A DNA stretch of 64,000 nucleotides from UBA6168 sp964423205 (GTDB lineage: Bacteria > Bacteroidota > Bacteroidia > Chitinophagales > Saprospiraceae), in contig CAYRDX010000009.1 of the NCBI GenBank assembly GCA_964423205.1, forward strand, positions 1 through 64,000. Reading direction: 5' to 3'. The notes under the pieces are model-generated. The model worked only from the letters and a program-made list of their open reading frames with translations, was not told the origin of the DNA and did no database searches. A program made the position numbers and the translations under genes. This document shows, one piece after another, positions 42,101-49,571 of this stretch (position 1 is the stretch's first letter; each line of letters begins with the position of its first letter).

Positions 42101-44250
42101 GTGAACTGGTGCTGCTGAAAAACGAAAACGTTTTCCTCGTCTCTGCAACATGCATGGGTGGCCATTTCGGGTACGACGAAAATGGTGCGCTTGCTCCTTT
42201 GGGTGGTGCGGTTTCTGGTTTTACAAAAGCATACAAACGGGAGCATCCTGCTGCACAGGTGAAAGTGGTCGATTTTGAGAAATCACGCAAGACCACAGCC
42301 AACGCACAATTGCTGATTGACGAAACGCTCTTAGATCCAGGTATTGTGGAAGTCGGATACAAAGATGAACAAAGATGGAGCATTGGTTTGCAGGAGGTGC
42401 CCGTTCCGCAGGGAAGCGAAGGCATGAAACTAACCAAAGAATCCACTTTCCTGGTTACCGGTGCAGCCGGCAGCATCACCTCGGCCATCACGGCTGACCT
42501 TGCCGCTGCATCATCGGGAACGTTCTTTCTGCTCGACCTCACTCCTTCACCTGATCAATCGGATGCTGACCTGATTCGCTTCGCAAATGATAAGGAGGGT
42601 CTGAAGCGTGAAATTTTCAACCGCATGACTGCATCTGGCGATAAACCCACGCCAGTCAAAGTGGACAAAGAGCTCGCTGCGATCGAGCGCAGATATTCAG
42701 CCCTTGCTGCCATTGAGGCAGTAGAAAAGGCCGGTGGCACAGCACACTATTACAGCGTTGACCTTCGTGACCAAAAGGCTGTTGCGGCAGCAGTGAAGGA
42801 TATCAAAAAGAAAGTGAATAGGATTGATGTTATGCTGCACGCAGGAGGATTGGAAATCAGCCGTTTGCTGCCCGACAAGTCGCCGCAGGAATTCGACCTC
42901 GTATTTGATGTAAAAGCAGATGGCTGGTACAACCTGCTTTCGTCATTTGGCGAGTTCCATATCGGGGCAACTGTGGCCTTCAGCTCTATTGCCGGAAGGT
43001 TTGGCAACGGCGGCCAGACCGACTACAGTTCCGCCAATGACTTCCTTTGCAAGAGCACATCGAGCTTCCGCACCTACCGTCCGGAGACTCGTGGCATTGC
43101 ACTCGACTGGACAGCATGGGGTGGTATTGGCATGGCTACCCGGGGTTCTATCCCTACAGTTATGAAACAAGCCGGCATCGACATGCTGCCACCGGAAGCG
43201 GGAATTCCGTTTATCAGAAAAGAACTGACTGCTGCCAATACCGGAATGGAAGTGGTAGTGGCACAGCGCCTCGGCAGGATGATGGAGGAATTTGATTATA
43301 ATGGTGGACTTCAACCGGAAGCCGTCAGTGAAAGACTGCAACAAAGCAAAGGGGTGATGGTGCAGGAAGTGGTGAAAATGGGCCTCTATGAAGGACTGGT
43401 TACCAAAGCAAGCTTCAATCCAAAAGAGCAGGGCTTCCTTTTCGATCACCAGATTAACGGCACCCCGGTATTGCCGGGTGTCATGGGCATCGAAGCGATG
43501 GTGGATGCCGCCACTTGTTTATTCCCGGAACTACATGTTCAGTCGGTTGAAGCTGTGGACTTTTTTGCTCCGTTCAAGTTTTATCGCTCAGAACCGAGAG
43601 AAGTGTTTGTGAAAGTCATCTATCTGGCAGATGGCTCTAATGTCGCAGCTAATTGCGAGTTGTTCGGTACCCGCAAACTACATGGCCAAACCAAAGAGGA
43701 GGTGAAGACTCACTTCAGCGCCAAAGTCTTTCTCGGAGAAAAAGCACCGGAAAAACCAGCACCATTGACAAAAAAATTAGATCCTTCGAAAAAGCAGGCA
43801 GTAGCTGTGCCGGATGATATTTACAAACTTTACTTCCACGGCCCGGCCTATCAGGTCATCGAAAAGACATGGAAGAAAGGGGAAGATATGGTTGGGCTTT
43901 ACGCAAACGGTATTCCAGCCAACCACCATCCGGAGGAGCTGCAAACTCTGGCCCTGCCGCGGTTTGTGGAATTGTGTTTCCAGGTGGCTGGCATCACAGA
44001 AATGGGTGGACATGGAAGAATGGGATTGCCCAGGCACCTCGACTCACTGCAAATACACAGGCAAGCTGTTATTGGCAAAGCCAATTATTACGCTGTAGTG
44101 AGTCAGGATAATGGGGCTTACCATGCTTCTGTGGTGGATTCGAAAGGTGAAGTTTACCTGACCCTGAAGGGTTACCAGACGGTTGAGTTTATTTCGGATT
44201 TTGATAAAAATCTGTTGGTGCCTTTGCAGGCTGTGGCAGGAGGAGAGTAG
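36184..44250 (+). CDS. Type I iterative polyketide/PUFA-like synthase, KS-AT-KS-ACP-ACP-KR-DH
   Basis: 2688 residues. KS1 (~1-480) has ADAACASAM (Cys217), EGHGTSTS (His351) and NIGHLKGA (His391). AT (~595-900) has FLFTGQGSQY and GHSLGEYGA (Ser696). KS2 (~1015-1550) has NSACASTT (Cys1263), SHETYTPARGG (His1411) and MTGHAMAVG (His1451). Two ACP-like domains have DLEADLGIDTVKQAELFAEI with Thr1652 and Thr1774 in the usual Ser position. KR (~2085-2350) has VTGAAGSI, FSSIAG (Ser2267/2268) and TDYSSAND (Tyr2281). The C-terminal double-hotdog DH has FDHQINGTPVLPGVM (His2422) and YFHGPAYQ; the second-half acid appears to be Glu2596. No ER, thioesterase or reductase domain follows. Domain content is close to PUFA and enediyne synthases (family knowledge). 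The product is unknown. It is probably activated by the PPTase encoded downstream. Low-complexity linkers contain palindromic insertions. Confidence 0.93.
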   Translation: MEKATHKTVAIVGIGAVMPDAHDLPLFWNNIKQGKYSVTEVPENRWSLDKYYDPDPKVPDKTYSKIGGWVKDDYWDPLKWGLPIPPRICDQMDNTQRWAISATRQALADFGFPEKDFDRDRTAVIFGVAMGGDQHLYSAARIFVPEYIGLLDKSPGFATLPADLRKKIIGEMTGQLGDIFPSISEDTMPGELSNIVAGRIAALYNFHGPNYVADAACASAMAGISAAIEGLVSHDYDMVVTGGIDANMSPTTFVKFCKIGALSATGTRPYAEGADGFIMGEGAAVFLLKRLADAERDGDKIYAVIRSVGGSSDGKGKGITAPNPAGQVFAVKRAWENSGVSPSTATMIEGHGTSTSVGDAVELKCLQDVFGQFNLPVGSIALGSIKSNIGHLKGAAGAAGIAKAVMSLHEKVLPPSINFHSPNSGFEFEKSPFAVNTHLRPWEMKNGIPRRCGVSAFGFGGTNFHVVLEEHIPGKILSEQKTQVFMASEPEAPHAAPLKVPLRGAMVKGTSSKEALVAFLEESLTKAEGGWTPAIEPPLKADLKADHRIALDFENSTDLAGKIKRAINGLQSDNPKIWDALNAKGIFYSQGPVTKTAFLFTGQGSQYINMLKELKEIEPIVKKIFDEADEVMKPLLGKPLTEYIFFDRNDKEAVEAATKNLMQTEITQPAVLSVDYALFKMMEAYGIKPDYVMGHSLGEYGALVASGALEFASALKVVSARGAEMANVKVEDKGIMAAVFASPDQISEVISKIDGYVEIANVNSFGQCVIGGETESTLAAMKACKAAGYHVTQLPVSHAFHTRIVAPASIPFANALRNGKLKAPSIPVISNVTGEFYPTGADVVPEILDLLSRQIASPVQFVKGINKLYESGVRVFVECGPKRALHGFVKDITAEKEDVMNLFTNQQKGGDIASFNQALCGLYAAGLGYGREEIKVEVPQQEVPAVQVQDTMPVASKSAPVPTFSSQQTSSPETPSSTPSGDRYSQLGKLFVEFMDKANAVYSGTTGSRPVQDIWITGAAVGLPKVDGVFSDSNVEKLLNGEQLISNIPAEFQQAMLDRNITRLVKMGHGGPRFETISTINEVIKLAARKAGMDLAADFGYPSKRMSALDITTELAIGAGIDAMRDAGIPMVMHYKTTTTGSKLPDRWLLPAQMQNDTGIIFCSAFPGYNNYAKEMREYFENKALKEQLSVLNSLRTRIGAQNGAEKLHLEIDSQILRVQKELEKTPYSFNRRFLLRVLAMGHSQFAEYIGAKGPNTQINSACASTTLAVGMAKDWIEAGRCKRVIIIAADDITADETIGWFSSGFLAAGAAATDARVEDAALPFDKRRHGMIVGMGGAAIVVESGGSASERGIKPICEVLSTVAANSAFHATQLDVDHIKCIMEDLIAEAERKWGIDRYEIAAQTVFVSHETYTPARGGSASAEIFALRHVFQSAADKIVIANTKGMTGHAMAVGIEDILAIKSLETGWVPPVPNFKEVDPELGMLNLSKGGAYPIRYALRLGAGFGSQIAMSLLRWTPASVDGSRPKPNQLGYAYRINDNDRWRNWLKVISGKDAPEMEVVKRTLRIKDKFGELLSEPEDNLNGFAEETASTEQTVTVETTGVVVENNGRTELSDPVRDRILTLISEKTGYPVDMLNPDLDLEADLGIDTVKQAELFAEIRGEYGIERDDNVQLSNFPTLNHIIQFVYDKRPGLKQAASTVATSPTLSAASMDAPATAAASSPLERSWGVTSPALTDGVKEKILFLIAEKTGYPVEMLDPELDLEADLGIDTVKQAELFAEIRGNWGIDRDDNLQLADFPTINHIVQFVYDRKPELKQDSVLLSVTTTTSADLVSEKAPEDHIKFSNLEAVNQIPRRIPTPQLRPALKYCKASGVQLNDETTVLVMPDNGGVAKSLLSQLKKSGAKVHVLDQGITADQLSKQLCDLSANGPIHGVYWLPALDYEGDIEKLSYRDWKAATQLRVKLLYATMRELVLLKNENVFLVSATCMGGHFGYDENGALAPLGGAVSGFTKAYKREHPAAQVKVVDFEKSRKTTANAQLLIDETLLDPGIVEVGYKDEQRWSIGLQEVPVPQGSEGMKLTKESTFLVTGAAGSITSAITADLAAASSGTFFLLDLTPSPDQSDADLIRFANDKEGLKREIFNRMTASGDKPTPVKVDKELAAIERRYSALAAIEAVEKAGGTAHYYSVDLRDQKAVAAAVKDIKKKVNRIDVMLHAGGLEISRLLPDKSPQEFDLVFDVKADGWYNLLSSFGEFHIGATVAFSSIAGRFGNGGQTDYSSANDFLCKSTSSFRTYRPETRGIALDWTAWGGIGMATRGSIPTVMKQAGIDMLPPEAGIPFIRKELTAANTGMEVVVAQRLGRMMEEFDYNGGLQPEAVSERLQQSKGVMVQEVVKMGLYEGLVTKASFNPKEQGFLFDHQINGTPVLPGVMGIEAMVDAATCLFPELHVQSVEAVDFFAPFKFYRSEPREVFVKVIYLADGSNVAANCELFGTRKLHGQTKEEVKTHFSAKVFLGEKAPEKPAPLTKKLDPSKKQAVAVPDDIYKLYFHGPAYQVIEKTWKKGEDMVGLYANGIPANHHPEELQTLALPRFVELCFQVAGITEMGGHGRMGLPRHLDSLQIHRQAVIGKANYYAVVSQDNGAYHASVVDSKGEVYLTLKGYQTVEFISDFDKNLLVPLQAVAGGE
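37683..37696. repeat. GC palindrome inside the KS-AT linker
   Basis: CCCTCT-C-AGAGGG in frame in the synthase, encoding part of KVPLRGAM, in an otherwise variable linker (residues ~500-505). Similar in character to the insertion at 41354-41377. Confidence 0.45.
41354..41377. repeat. GC palindrome inside the ACP-ACP linker
   Basis: CCCCCC...GGGGGG with CCTCGAAAGGAG inside, in frame, encoding SSPLERSWG in the Ala/Ser/Thr-rich linker between the two ACP-like domains. The sequence style does not fit the neighbouring linker and looks like an inserted palindromic unit. Confidence 0.5.
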
Positions 44251-44745
44251 GGATTGAGGAGGTTGAGGGAGTTGAGAGAAGTTAAATGAAATCCGCGAGT
44301 ATAGCCTCTGCGTAACTTCGCGCGTAATCTCTGCGGTTCTCTGTGTAATATCGCAGAGCTTCCCAGAGGATACACAAAGTTACTCAGAGGAGCGGTGCGT
44401 TATTAATCACCCTCAACTCCCTTAAACTCCCTCAACTTATCTTCTGGTAACAAGAAATCATAATGTCATTACTGTCAGTAGCCTGGTTCGCCCAATCATC
44501 CTGCGAGTAACATGTTCATTCACGAGAAATTTGAATATTGGTTTAGCTATGGCCCAGCCACGTAGTGGCGATACCGTTTATAGAAATGCTAATTGATGGA
44601 ATTTAGTCACGTAGTGACGGCCCGAAAAGTAGGTGCCGCCACTACGTGGCTCGATAGAATTTGTGGTGTTAACTATTAACTGAATCGGGGCTAACGCCCC
44701 TTTTACTTTCAGTTTTGGGAGTACCGAAACAATAACTTTCTAATC
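44251..44745. repeat. Repeat cluster between synthase and PPTase: ACGTAGTGG palindromes and hairpin
   Basis: No gene. 44250-44290 and 44405-44440 hold GTTGAGG/CTCAACTCCC words. 44300-44400 holds CTCTGCGG-type words that can pair with GCAGAG/CTCAGAGG. Three palindromic units follow: GCCACGTAGTGGC (44557-44569), GTCACGTAGTGAC (44606-44618) and GCCACTACGTGGC (44638-44650). GGGGCTAACGCCCC with a following TTTTA (44687-44705) is a hairpin just before the PPTase gene. Confidence 0.65.
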
Positions 44746-45444
44746 ATGTTGCCCCTCATGGTCTTTTGGCTTAGGCAAACTTCCAGTGAGTTGCCCAACT
44801 CACTGGTCTGGCTGCATCCATTGGAGTTGGAGACATTTTCTGCCTTTAAGTTTCCCAAAAAACAAAACGACTGGTTGCTCGGCAGATGGACGGCCAAAAA
44901 AGCCGTAATTAGTTTCCTTAAAGAAAGTCATCCCACTCTCCAAAACTCTGATTTTGCCATCATCAGAGCAAAAGATGGGGCACCGGAAATTCACTGCGAA
45001 GCAGAACCTTTGCCTGCGTTCCTTTCACTGAGTCACAGTCATGGAAAGGCATTTTGTATCGTTGCAAAACCTGGTTTTCGGATGGGTTGCGATTTGGAGA
45101 AAATTGAAAAACGCAGTCCACTATTCGTCCGGGATTATTTCACTGCAAGTGAGCAGGAATTGCTCAGCGCTGTCGACTCTGAGAGACAACCACTGCTAAC
45201 CAACCTTATTTGGAGTGCCAAAGAAAGCACCATGAAAGCACTGAGAACGGGGCTGCGAATTAACCCATTGCGAATTGAGGTGCAAATATCGCCTCCGCTT
45301 GATAAAGAGGAATGGCAGGAACTACGAACTGTTTATTCAGATAACACAATCAATTTCCGTGGCTACTGGCAATCTGGAAGTGGATATGTTTACACGGTGC
45401 TTTCGGATTGCCTGGAACGGGAGTTGGAAGAGTTGAAAACTTAG
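44746..45444 (+). CDS. 4'-phosphopantetheinyl transferase (Sfp-type)
   Basis: 232 residues, the Sfp-type length. It transfers phosphopantetheine from CoA to carrier-protein domains. Motifs: FPKKQNDWLLGRWTAKKAV (substrate-binding N-half), PAFLSLSHSHGKAFCIVA, GCDLEKIEKRS (Mg-binding Asp) and LIWSAKESTMKAL (Glu, Lys of W-[SA]-xKES). The ATG at 44746 is near an alternative at 44758. The nearest carrier protein is the large synthase 495 bp upstream on the same strand, so it is the likely dedicated partner. It may have a separate promoter because of the repeat-rich gap. Confidence 0.9.
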   Translation: MLPLMVFWLRQTSSELPNSLVWLHPLELETFSAFKFPKKQNDWLLGRWTAKKAVISFLKESHPTLQNSDFAIIRAKDGAPEIHCEAEPLPAFLSLSHSHGKAFCIVAKPGFRMGCDLEKIEKRSPLFVRDYFTASEQELLSAVDSERQPLLTNLIWSAKESTMKALRTGLRINPLRIEVQISPPLDKEEWQELRTVYSDNTINFRGYWQSGSGYVYTVLSDCLERELEELKT

Positions 45445-45519
45445 TTCATCTGGAGCCCGCCAAATCAGGTTTGCAAAAACAAAAAAGAACAGAAACCGGA
45501 TACTCGAGCAGACCAATCC

Positions 45520-46503
45520 TCATTTCATTTTTCCAACAATAACATCAAACTTCTCAGTGAATAAGTTGTGAAGAAGTTCAAGGTCCTCCGGACACAATGG
45601 AACAATGCCGTTCACATTATCTTCTGCCTGAGCAGGTGTCCGGATACCGGGAATGACCGTGGACACCTCAGGTTGGCTTAGTATGTAACTCATGGCGAAT
45701 GCCGTAGCGGAAATGCCGTATTTTTCAGAGAGCTGCCAGACCGGTTCCAGTGCTTCCAAAACTTCGACAAGCAGTTCAGGTGGAAGCCGGAAAAAGCGAT
45801 GGTCGTTCATGGGGAAGCGGGTGTTTTCATCAAATTTTCCGGTGAGCAGACCAAATTGTAGGGGCATTCTAACGATGATTCCCTTTCCATATTTACCGGC
45901 TTTCTGTATCGCAGAAAGGCCGCGCTGGTTGATGATGTTGAGCACAACCTGGAACCCATCACCGAGATGTCTGTCCATCAGCCAATCCGCTTCGGTGTCC
46001 GGGTAGAAAGTATTCAGAGAAAGGCCCCAATACCGGATTTTGCCTTCCTTTACTAATTGCTGCATTGCTTCCATGCATTCGCCGTTTTCCAGGTCGGCCA
46101 CTTTGGCGGTATGCAGTTGGTAAAAATCAATGCAATCCCTGCGAAGACGGCGAAGGCTTTGTTCACAGGCTTGCAGCATGTAGTTTTTAGTGTAATCCAG
46201 AATGATATCCTGATTCTCACTCAGACGATGGCCAACCTTTGTTGCAATGACCAGGTCCTTTCGCTTGCCCATCTCTTGCCCAATCAGGGTTTCGGAATGT
46301 CCCAGTCCATAAAAATCAGCTGTATCGAAGAAATTTATACCTACATCGAGGGCTTTGCGCAAGGCTTCAATGGATACCGCATCATCCGCTTCACCCCATC
46401 CAATGGGGATGTCGCCCGCCATGACTGGTCCTCCAATTGCCCATGCACCAAATCCAATTTCGCTAACGCTTAGAGTAGTATTTCCGAAGTTGCGGTATTT
46501 CAT
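45520..46503 (-). CDS. Aldo/keto reductase
   Basis: 327 residues with an intact AKR TIM-barrel layout: MKYRNFGNTTLSVSEIGFGAWAIGG, GINFFDTADFYGLGHSE (Asp and Tyr of the tetrad), LVIATKVGHRL (Lys), CIDFYQLHTAK (His) and, at the end, SQPEVSTVIPGIRTPAQAEDNV (cofactor-binding). NADPH-dependent reduction of carbonyl compounds in the cytosol is the family role; the substrate is not predictable. Faces the PPTase gene convergently, so it is probably not part of the synthase group. Confidence 0.93.
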   Translation of the reverse strand: MKYRNFGNTTLSVSEIGFGAWAIGGPVMAGDIPIGWGEADDAVSIEALRKALDVGINFFDTADFYGLGHSETLIGQEMGKRKDLVIATKVGHRLSENQDIILDYTKNYMLQACEQSLRRLRRDCIDFYQLHTAKVADLENGECMEAMQQLVKEGKIRYWGLSLNTFYPDTEADWLMDRHLGDGFQVVLNIINQRGLSAIQKAGKYGKGIIVRMPLQFGLLTGKFDENTRFPMNDHRFFRLPPELLVEVLEALEPVWQLSEKYGISATAFAMSYILSQPEVSTVIPGIRTPAQAEDNVNGIVPLCPEDLELLHNLFTEKFDVIVGKMK

Positions 46504-46669
46504 GTTTTGAAGATTTAAGAAGCCTATGGTATGGTTTGCAAGGTAAATTTTCTATTCAGTTTGACTGACTGATTTTTGTTGTGGTAGCTGTTTCATTTTT
46601 CTGACATGCGACAAAAAAAGTGGAAAAAATTGCTAAAAATGAACTGAAGTCAGGGTAGTTTGGCATCAC

Positions 46670-46677
46670 TAATTTTG
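46670..46677 (+). promoter_or_regulatory. Candidate -7 box of the 46697 gene
   Basis: TAATTTTG matches TAnnTTTG and lies 20 bp before the ATG at 46697. The upstream box is not well placed (TTG at 46630-46632 is 37 nt away). Confidence 0.3.
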
Positions 46678-46696
46678 ACGCATTCATTTTGAAATA

Positions 46697-47572
46697 ATGA
46701 AAAAATCATTTGTCTATCTAATTGTTGCTGCAACTGTACTTTTTGCGGGCATTGCCGGAGTTTATTTTTTCAATCAAGAGGAGCCGCATAAGGAACAAAA
46801 CGCTGAAGAAACGGGTCCAGTCGTTGACCAAGGCGATGCTACAGCTACTATCGGTGGTCAAACAGATCAGGAATCTCTTGCTCAAGAAAAAATACCAGCT
46901 GGGCAAAGTCGTCTAAACATGCGCTTTCTGGATGTTGGTACTGGCACCGCCGTAATTCCCGACTTTGTTGAAATCAACTTGAGGGGAACTGGAGGCAAAG
47001 GATTGCGAAGCACTAAAAACGATGTCGCTGATAATGGAAGCCTGTCCGTCGATTTGGAAAATGGATTGTATGATATTACGGTTCGTAAAGCAGGTTATCT
47101 CCCTATGTCCACCTTTTTTGACCTGAAGAACAATGACCTTAAGGTGAACTTCAACCTGGAGCCGATTACTGAAAAAGAAGAGCTTTCCTCACAGTACATC
47201 ACGACACTGCAAAGGCCGGATGCATTGGTTGTAGTTGGATATGTGGTGGACGACCAAAGTGGCAAGCCGTTGGCCAATGTGAATGTACAACCCGCCGACA
47301 AAGTGGCTTTCGCCATTACAGACAAAAACGGCTTCTTCCAGTTTCACCTTCCATTACCTTCGGTGAAAGAATCTGTTGCGAAGAGAAACAAGCTTTATTT
47401 TCAAAAAGAAGGTTACACAACTGAAGTCCGATCCAATTTCGATATATGGCCAAATGGGGACATGATTCTGCAAATTCGCATGAGAAGCGGAACCGGAACC
47501 CATGAAGAAAAAATACTTCTGGGCCGGAATGCCAGCATCAGTTTGTTGGATAAAAGCAATGCAAAACAATGA
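46697..47572 (+). CDS. Membrane-anchored protein with carboxypeptidase-regulatory-like domains
   Basis: 291 residues. A single N-terminal membrane segment (KKSFVYLIVAATVLFAGIAGVYFF) without a clear cleavage site, an acidic Gln/Glu-rich stalk (~28-70) and two beta-sandwich modules. The first resembles PEGA-like repeats (NGLYDITVRKAGYLPM), the second CarboxypepD_reg (VVVGYVVDDQSGKPLANVNVQPADKVAFAITDKNGFFQFHLPLP). Probably a periplasmic sugar- or wall-binding accessory. Its stop overlaps the start of the SpoIID/T9SS gene by 4 bp (ATGA at 47569), so the two proteins are translationally coupled and probably work together. Function unknown. Confidence 0.75.
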   Translation: MKKSFVYLIVAATVLFAGIAGVYFFNQEEPHKEQNAEETGPVVDQGDATATIGGQTDQESLAQEKIPAGQSRLNMRFLDVGTGTAVIPDFVEINLRGTGGKGLRSTKNDVADNGSLSVDLENGLYDITVRKAGYLPMSTFFDLKNNDLKVNFNLEPITEKEELSSQYITTLQRPDALVVVGYVVDDQSGKPLANVNVQPADKVAFAITDKNGFFQFHLPLPSVKESVAKRNKLYFQKEGYTTEVRSNFDIWPNGDMILQIRMRSGTGTHEEKILLGRNASISLLDKSNAKQ

Positions 47573-49485
47573 ATATCACGAAACGAATCACGCGGATACT
47601 TTCGGTGCTCATTGTCCTGAGTTTTGCGGGTGAACTGTCCGCCCAGCAATGCCCGACCACCATTCGGGTAGGCACAAGTTGCTCTTGTCACACTTGCACA
47701 GGCACCATTAATGTGGTGAACTACACGACTTATGTGAAGCGGGTTTTGCCTCAGGAATGGCTCAATTGCTGGGGTAATCAGGTTGGTGGCACCCATTCTT
47801 TGAGAGCCGGTGCAGTGGCCATTCGCTCCTATACGATTCCCCGGATGGCAGCTTATGTGAACAGTCATGGAAACGGATTGTATGATATATGCAGCACCAC
47901 CTGCTGCCATGTGTATGGCACTTCACAATTTACCAATTCCAACCTGGCAGTGGACAGCACGGAAGGCGTGGTGTTGGTTGCCAATGGAAAAATCCAGTTA
48001 TCGGAATACGCCGCGGAACAGAACAACCATTCTGCTTGTGGTAATGGCAAAGTGGGTAATGGAACCGCCCAATGGCCATGTAAAGATGATTCACCATGTA
48101 GCGGCCAAACCTACAACGGGCACGGCCGGGGTATGTGCCAGAATGGTTCCGCGCGCTGGGCTACAGGGTTGAACTTCGCAAACAGCTCCTGCAACTGGCT
48201 GGCACCTCATGGCTACGGTACCAAAACATGGCAGGAGATATTGGCACATTATTACCCAAACTGGACGCTGACTCAGTGCGGTACATCTACTTGTCCCGCA
48301 CCGGTAAATGATAATTGCACTGGAGCAATATCACTGATACCGGCCTCTGAATGCAATTTTCAAACATTCAGTACAGATTGCGCATCCCAAAGTTTGGCAG
48401 CACTTCCCAATTGCAATGGTTTTACTTTGGGAAATGCCGATGACGATGTATGGTTTAAATTTGCTGCCATTGCCGGACAATCTTATACCATTCAGGTTCT
48501 GAACGGCAATAATTTCGATGGTGTCATTGACCTGAGAGAATCCTGCAGCGGAAGTAGCCTGGCCTGTGCAGACCAACCCGGAACAGCAGGCGAAACTAAC
48601 TCCGTAACCATCAACTCTTCAATTCATCAGACCTCCTATTTCAGGGTGTATCACTACGGTGCCGGTTCTGGAGGTGGTAGTTTTCAGGTATGTGTAAGCG
48701 CAGCATCACCCTGCCAGACTCCGGGAGCGCCATCCAATGTCACAGCAATGCCTATCGGAATAAACTCCGCCAATTTCTCCTGGTCAGCAGGCAGCCCGGC
48801 GGGTACGGAAGTGACTTATCACTGGGTCGTTGGCGATAATCCTGTAATCAAATACGGCGATGGTATTGCCTTCGGCAAAACAAGCGGTACAACAGCAAGC
48901 ACGGGTGTTTTGGCCTGCGCCAGCACTTATTATTTCAGGGTGTATGCACTGACGGCCTGTAATAACACTTTTTCTGCTTACGCAACTGCTGAGGCGTTTA
49001 CCACTTTTTCTGCTGATACGGCTGTCAGCCTGGTTGGAAATACACTTAAGGCCAATGCTTCTCCTGCCACTTATCAGTGGATAAATTGCAGTACAATGGC
49101 CAATATAACTGGTGCAACCGGACAGACCTATTCGCCACCTGGCAGCGGCGCTTATGCTGTCAGAGTGACTCAGAACAATTGTACTGCTGTTTCAAAGTGT
49201 CAGACCTGGACGAAGGCGACAGAGAACAAATTATCCTGGGAGCTGAATATTTTTCCGAATCCTGTTGTTCACATGCTACATATTCAGGCCCGAAATGTTT
49301 CTTCAGGACAATCGGAAATCATTTTATATAACACCGTTGGACAAATGGTTTTTAGTCAAAAGGTAATGATTGCGGCGGATGTGTGGGGAGAAAGTATCAA
49401 TACCCGGAATCTGAATCCAGGTATCTATATGTTGGTTATCAGGCAGGGTAGGTACAGTCAGGTTTTTAAAATTCAAAAGCTGTAG
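47569..49485 (+). CDS. SpoIID-domain protein with T9SS sorting tail
   Basis: 638 residues. Signal peptide ending ELSAQ. Residues ~35-235 form a SpoIID/LytB-like domain: YVKRVLPQEWLNCWGNQ...SLRAGAVAIRSYTIPRMAAYVN, TEGVVLVANGKIQLSEYAA and GHGRGMCQNGSARWATGLN...ILAHYYPNWTL. SpoIID enzymes are lytic transglycosylases on peptidoglycan; the catalytic Glu of QEWLN is kept. Then a PPC-like/CUB-like region (~245-385), a fibronectin type III-like domain (~390-475), an Ig-like stretch and a T9SS CTD (ELNIFPNPVVHMLHIQ...NPGIYMLVIRQG). A peptidoglycan hydrolase exported through T9SS is unusual. Coupled to the upstream gene by ATGA. Confidence 0.85.
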   Translation: MNITKRITRILSVLIVLSFAGELSAQQCPTTIRVGTSCSCHTCTGTINVVNYTTYVKRVLPQEWLNCWGNQVGGTHSLRAGAVAIRSYTIPRMAAYVNSHGNGLYDICSTTCCHVYGTSQFTNSNLAVDSTEGVVLVANGKIQLSEYAAEQNNHSACGNGKVGNGTAQWPCKDDSPCSGQTYNGHGRGMCQNGSARWATGLNFANSSCNWLAPHGYGTKTWQEILAHYYPNWTLTQCGTSTCPAPVNDNCTGAISLIPASECNFQTFSTDCASQSLAALPNCNGFTLGNADDDVWFKFAAIAGQSYTIQVLNGNNFDGVIDLRESCSGSSLACADQPGTAGETNSVTINSSIHQTSYFRVYHYGAGSGGGSFQVCVSAASPCQTPGAPSNVTAMPIGINSANFSWSAGSPAGTEVTYHWVVGDNPVIKYGDGIAFGKTSGTTASTGVLACASTYYFRVYALTACNNTFSAYATAEAFTTFSADTAVSLVGNTLKANASPATYQWINCSTMANITGATGQTYSPPGSGAYAVRVTQNNCTAVSKCQTWTKATENKLSWELNIFPNPVVHMLHIQARNVSSGQSEIILYNTVGQMVFSQKVMIAADVWGESINTRNLNPGIYMLVIRQGRYSQVFKIQKL

Positions 49486-49571
49486 GAGTTCTGAATCACT
49501 GTTAAATAATACACGTGGTTTTGGTGGATTTTACAATATTTACCAAATCACGAATCACTAAATCCTAATGT

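Noticed and set aside
36184..44250. Calling the synthase a standard PUFA (EPA/DHA) synthase
   Set aside because: There is no PfaD-type ER, no multi-ACP run, no separate PfaB/PfaC/PfaD genes, and the second KS is on the same chain. Homology to that group is only partial.
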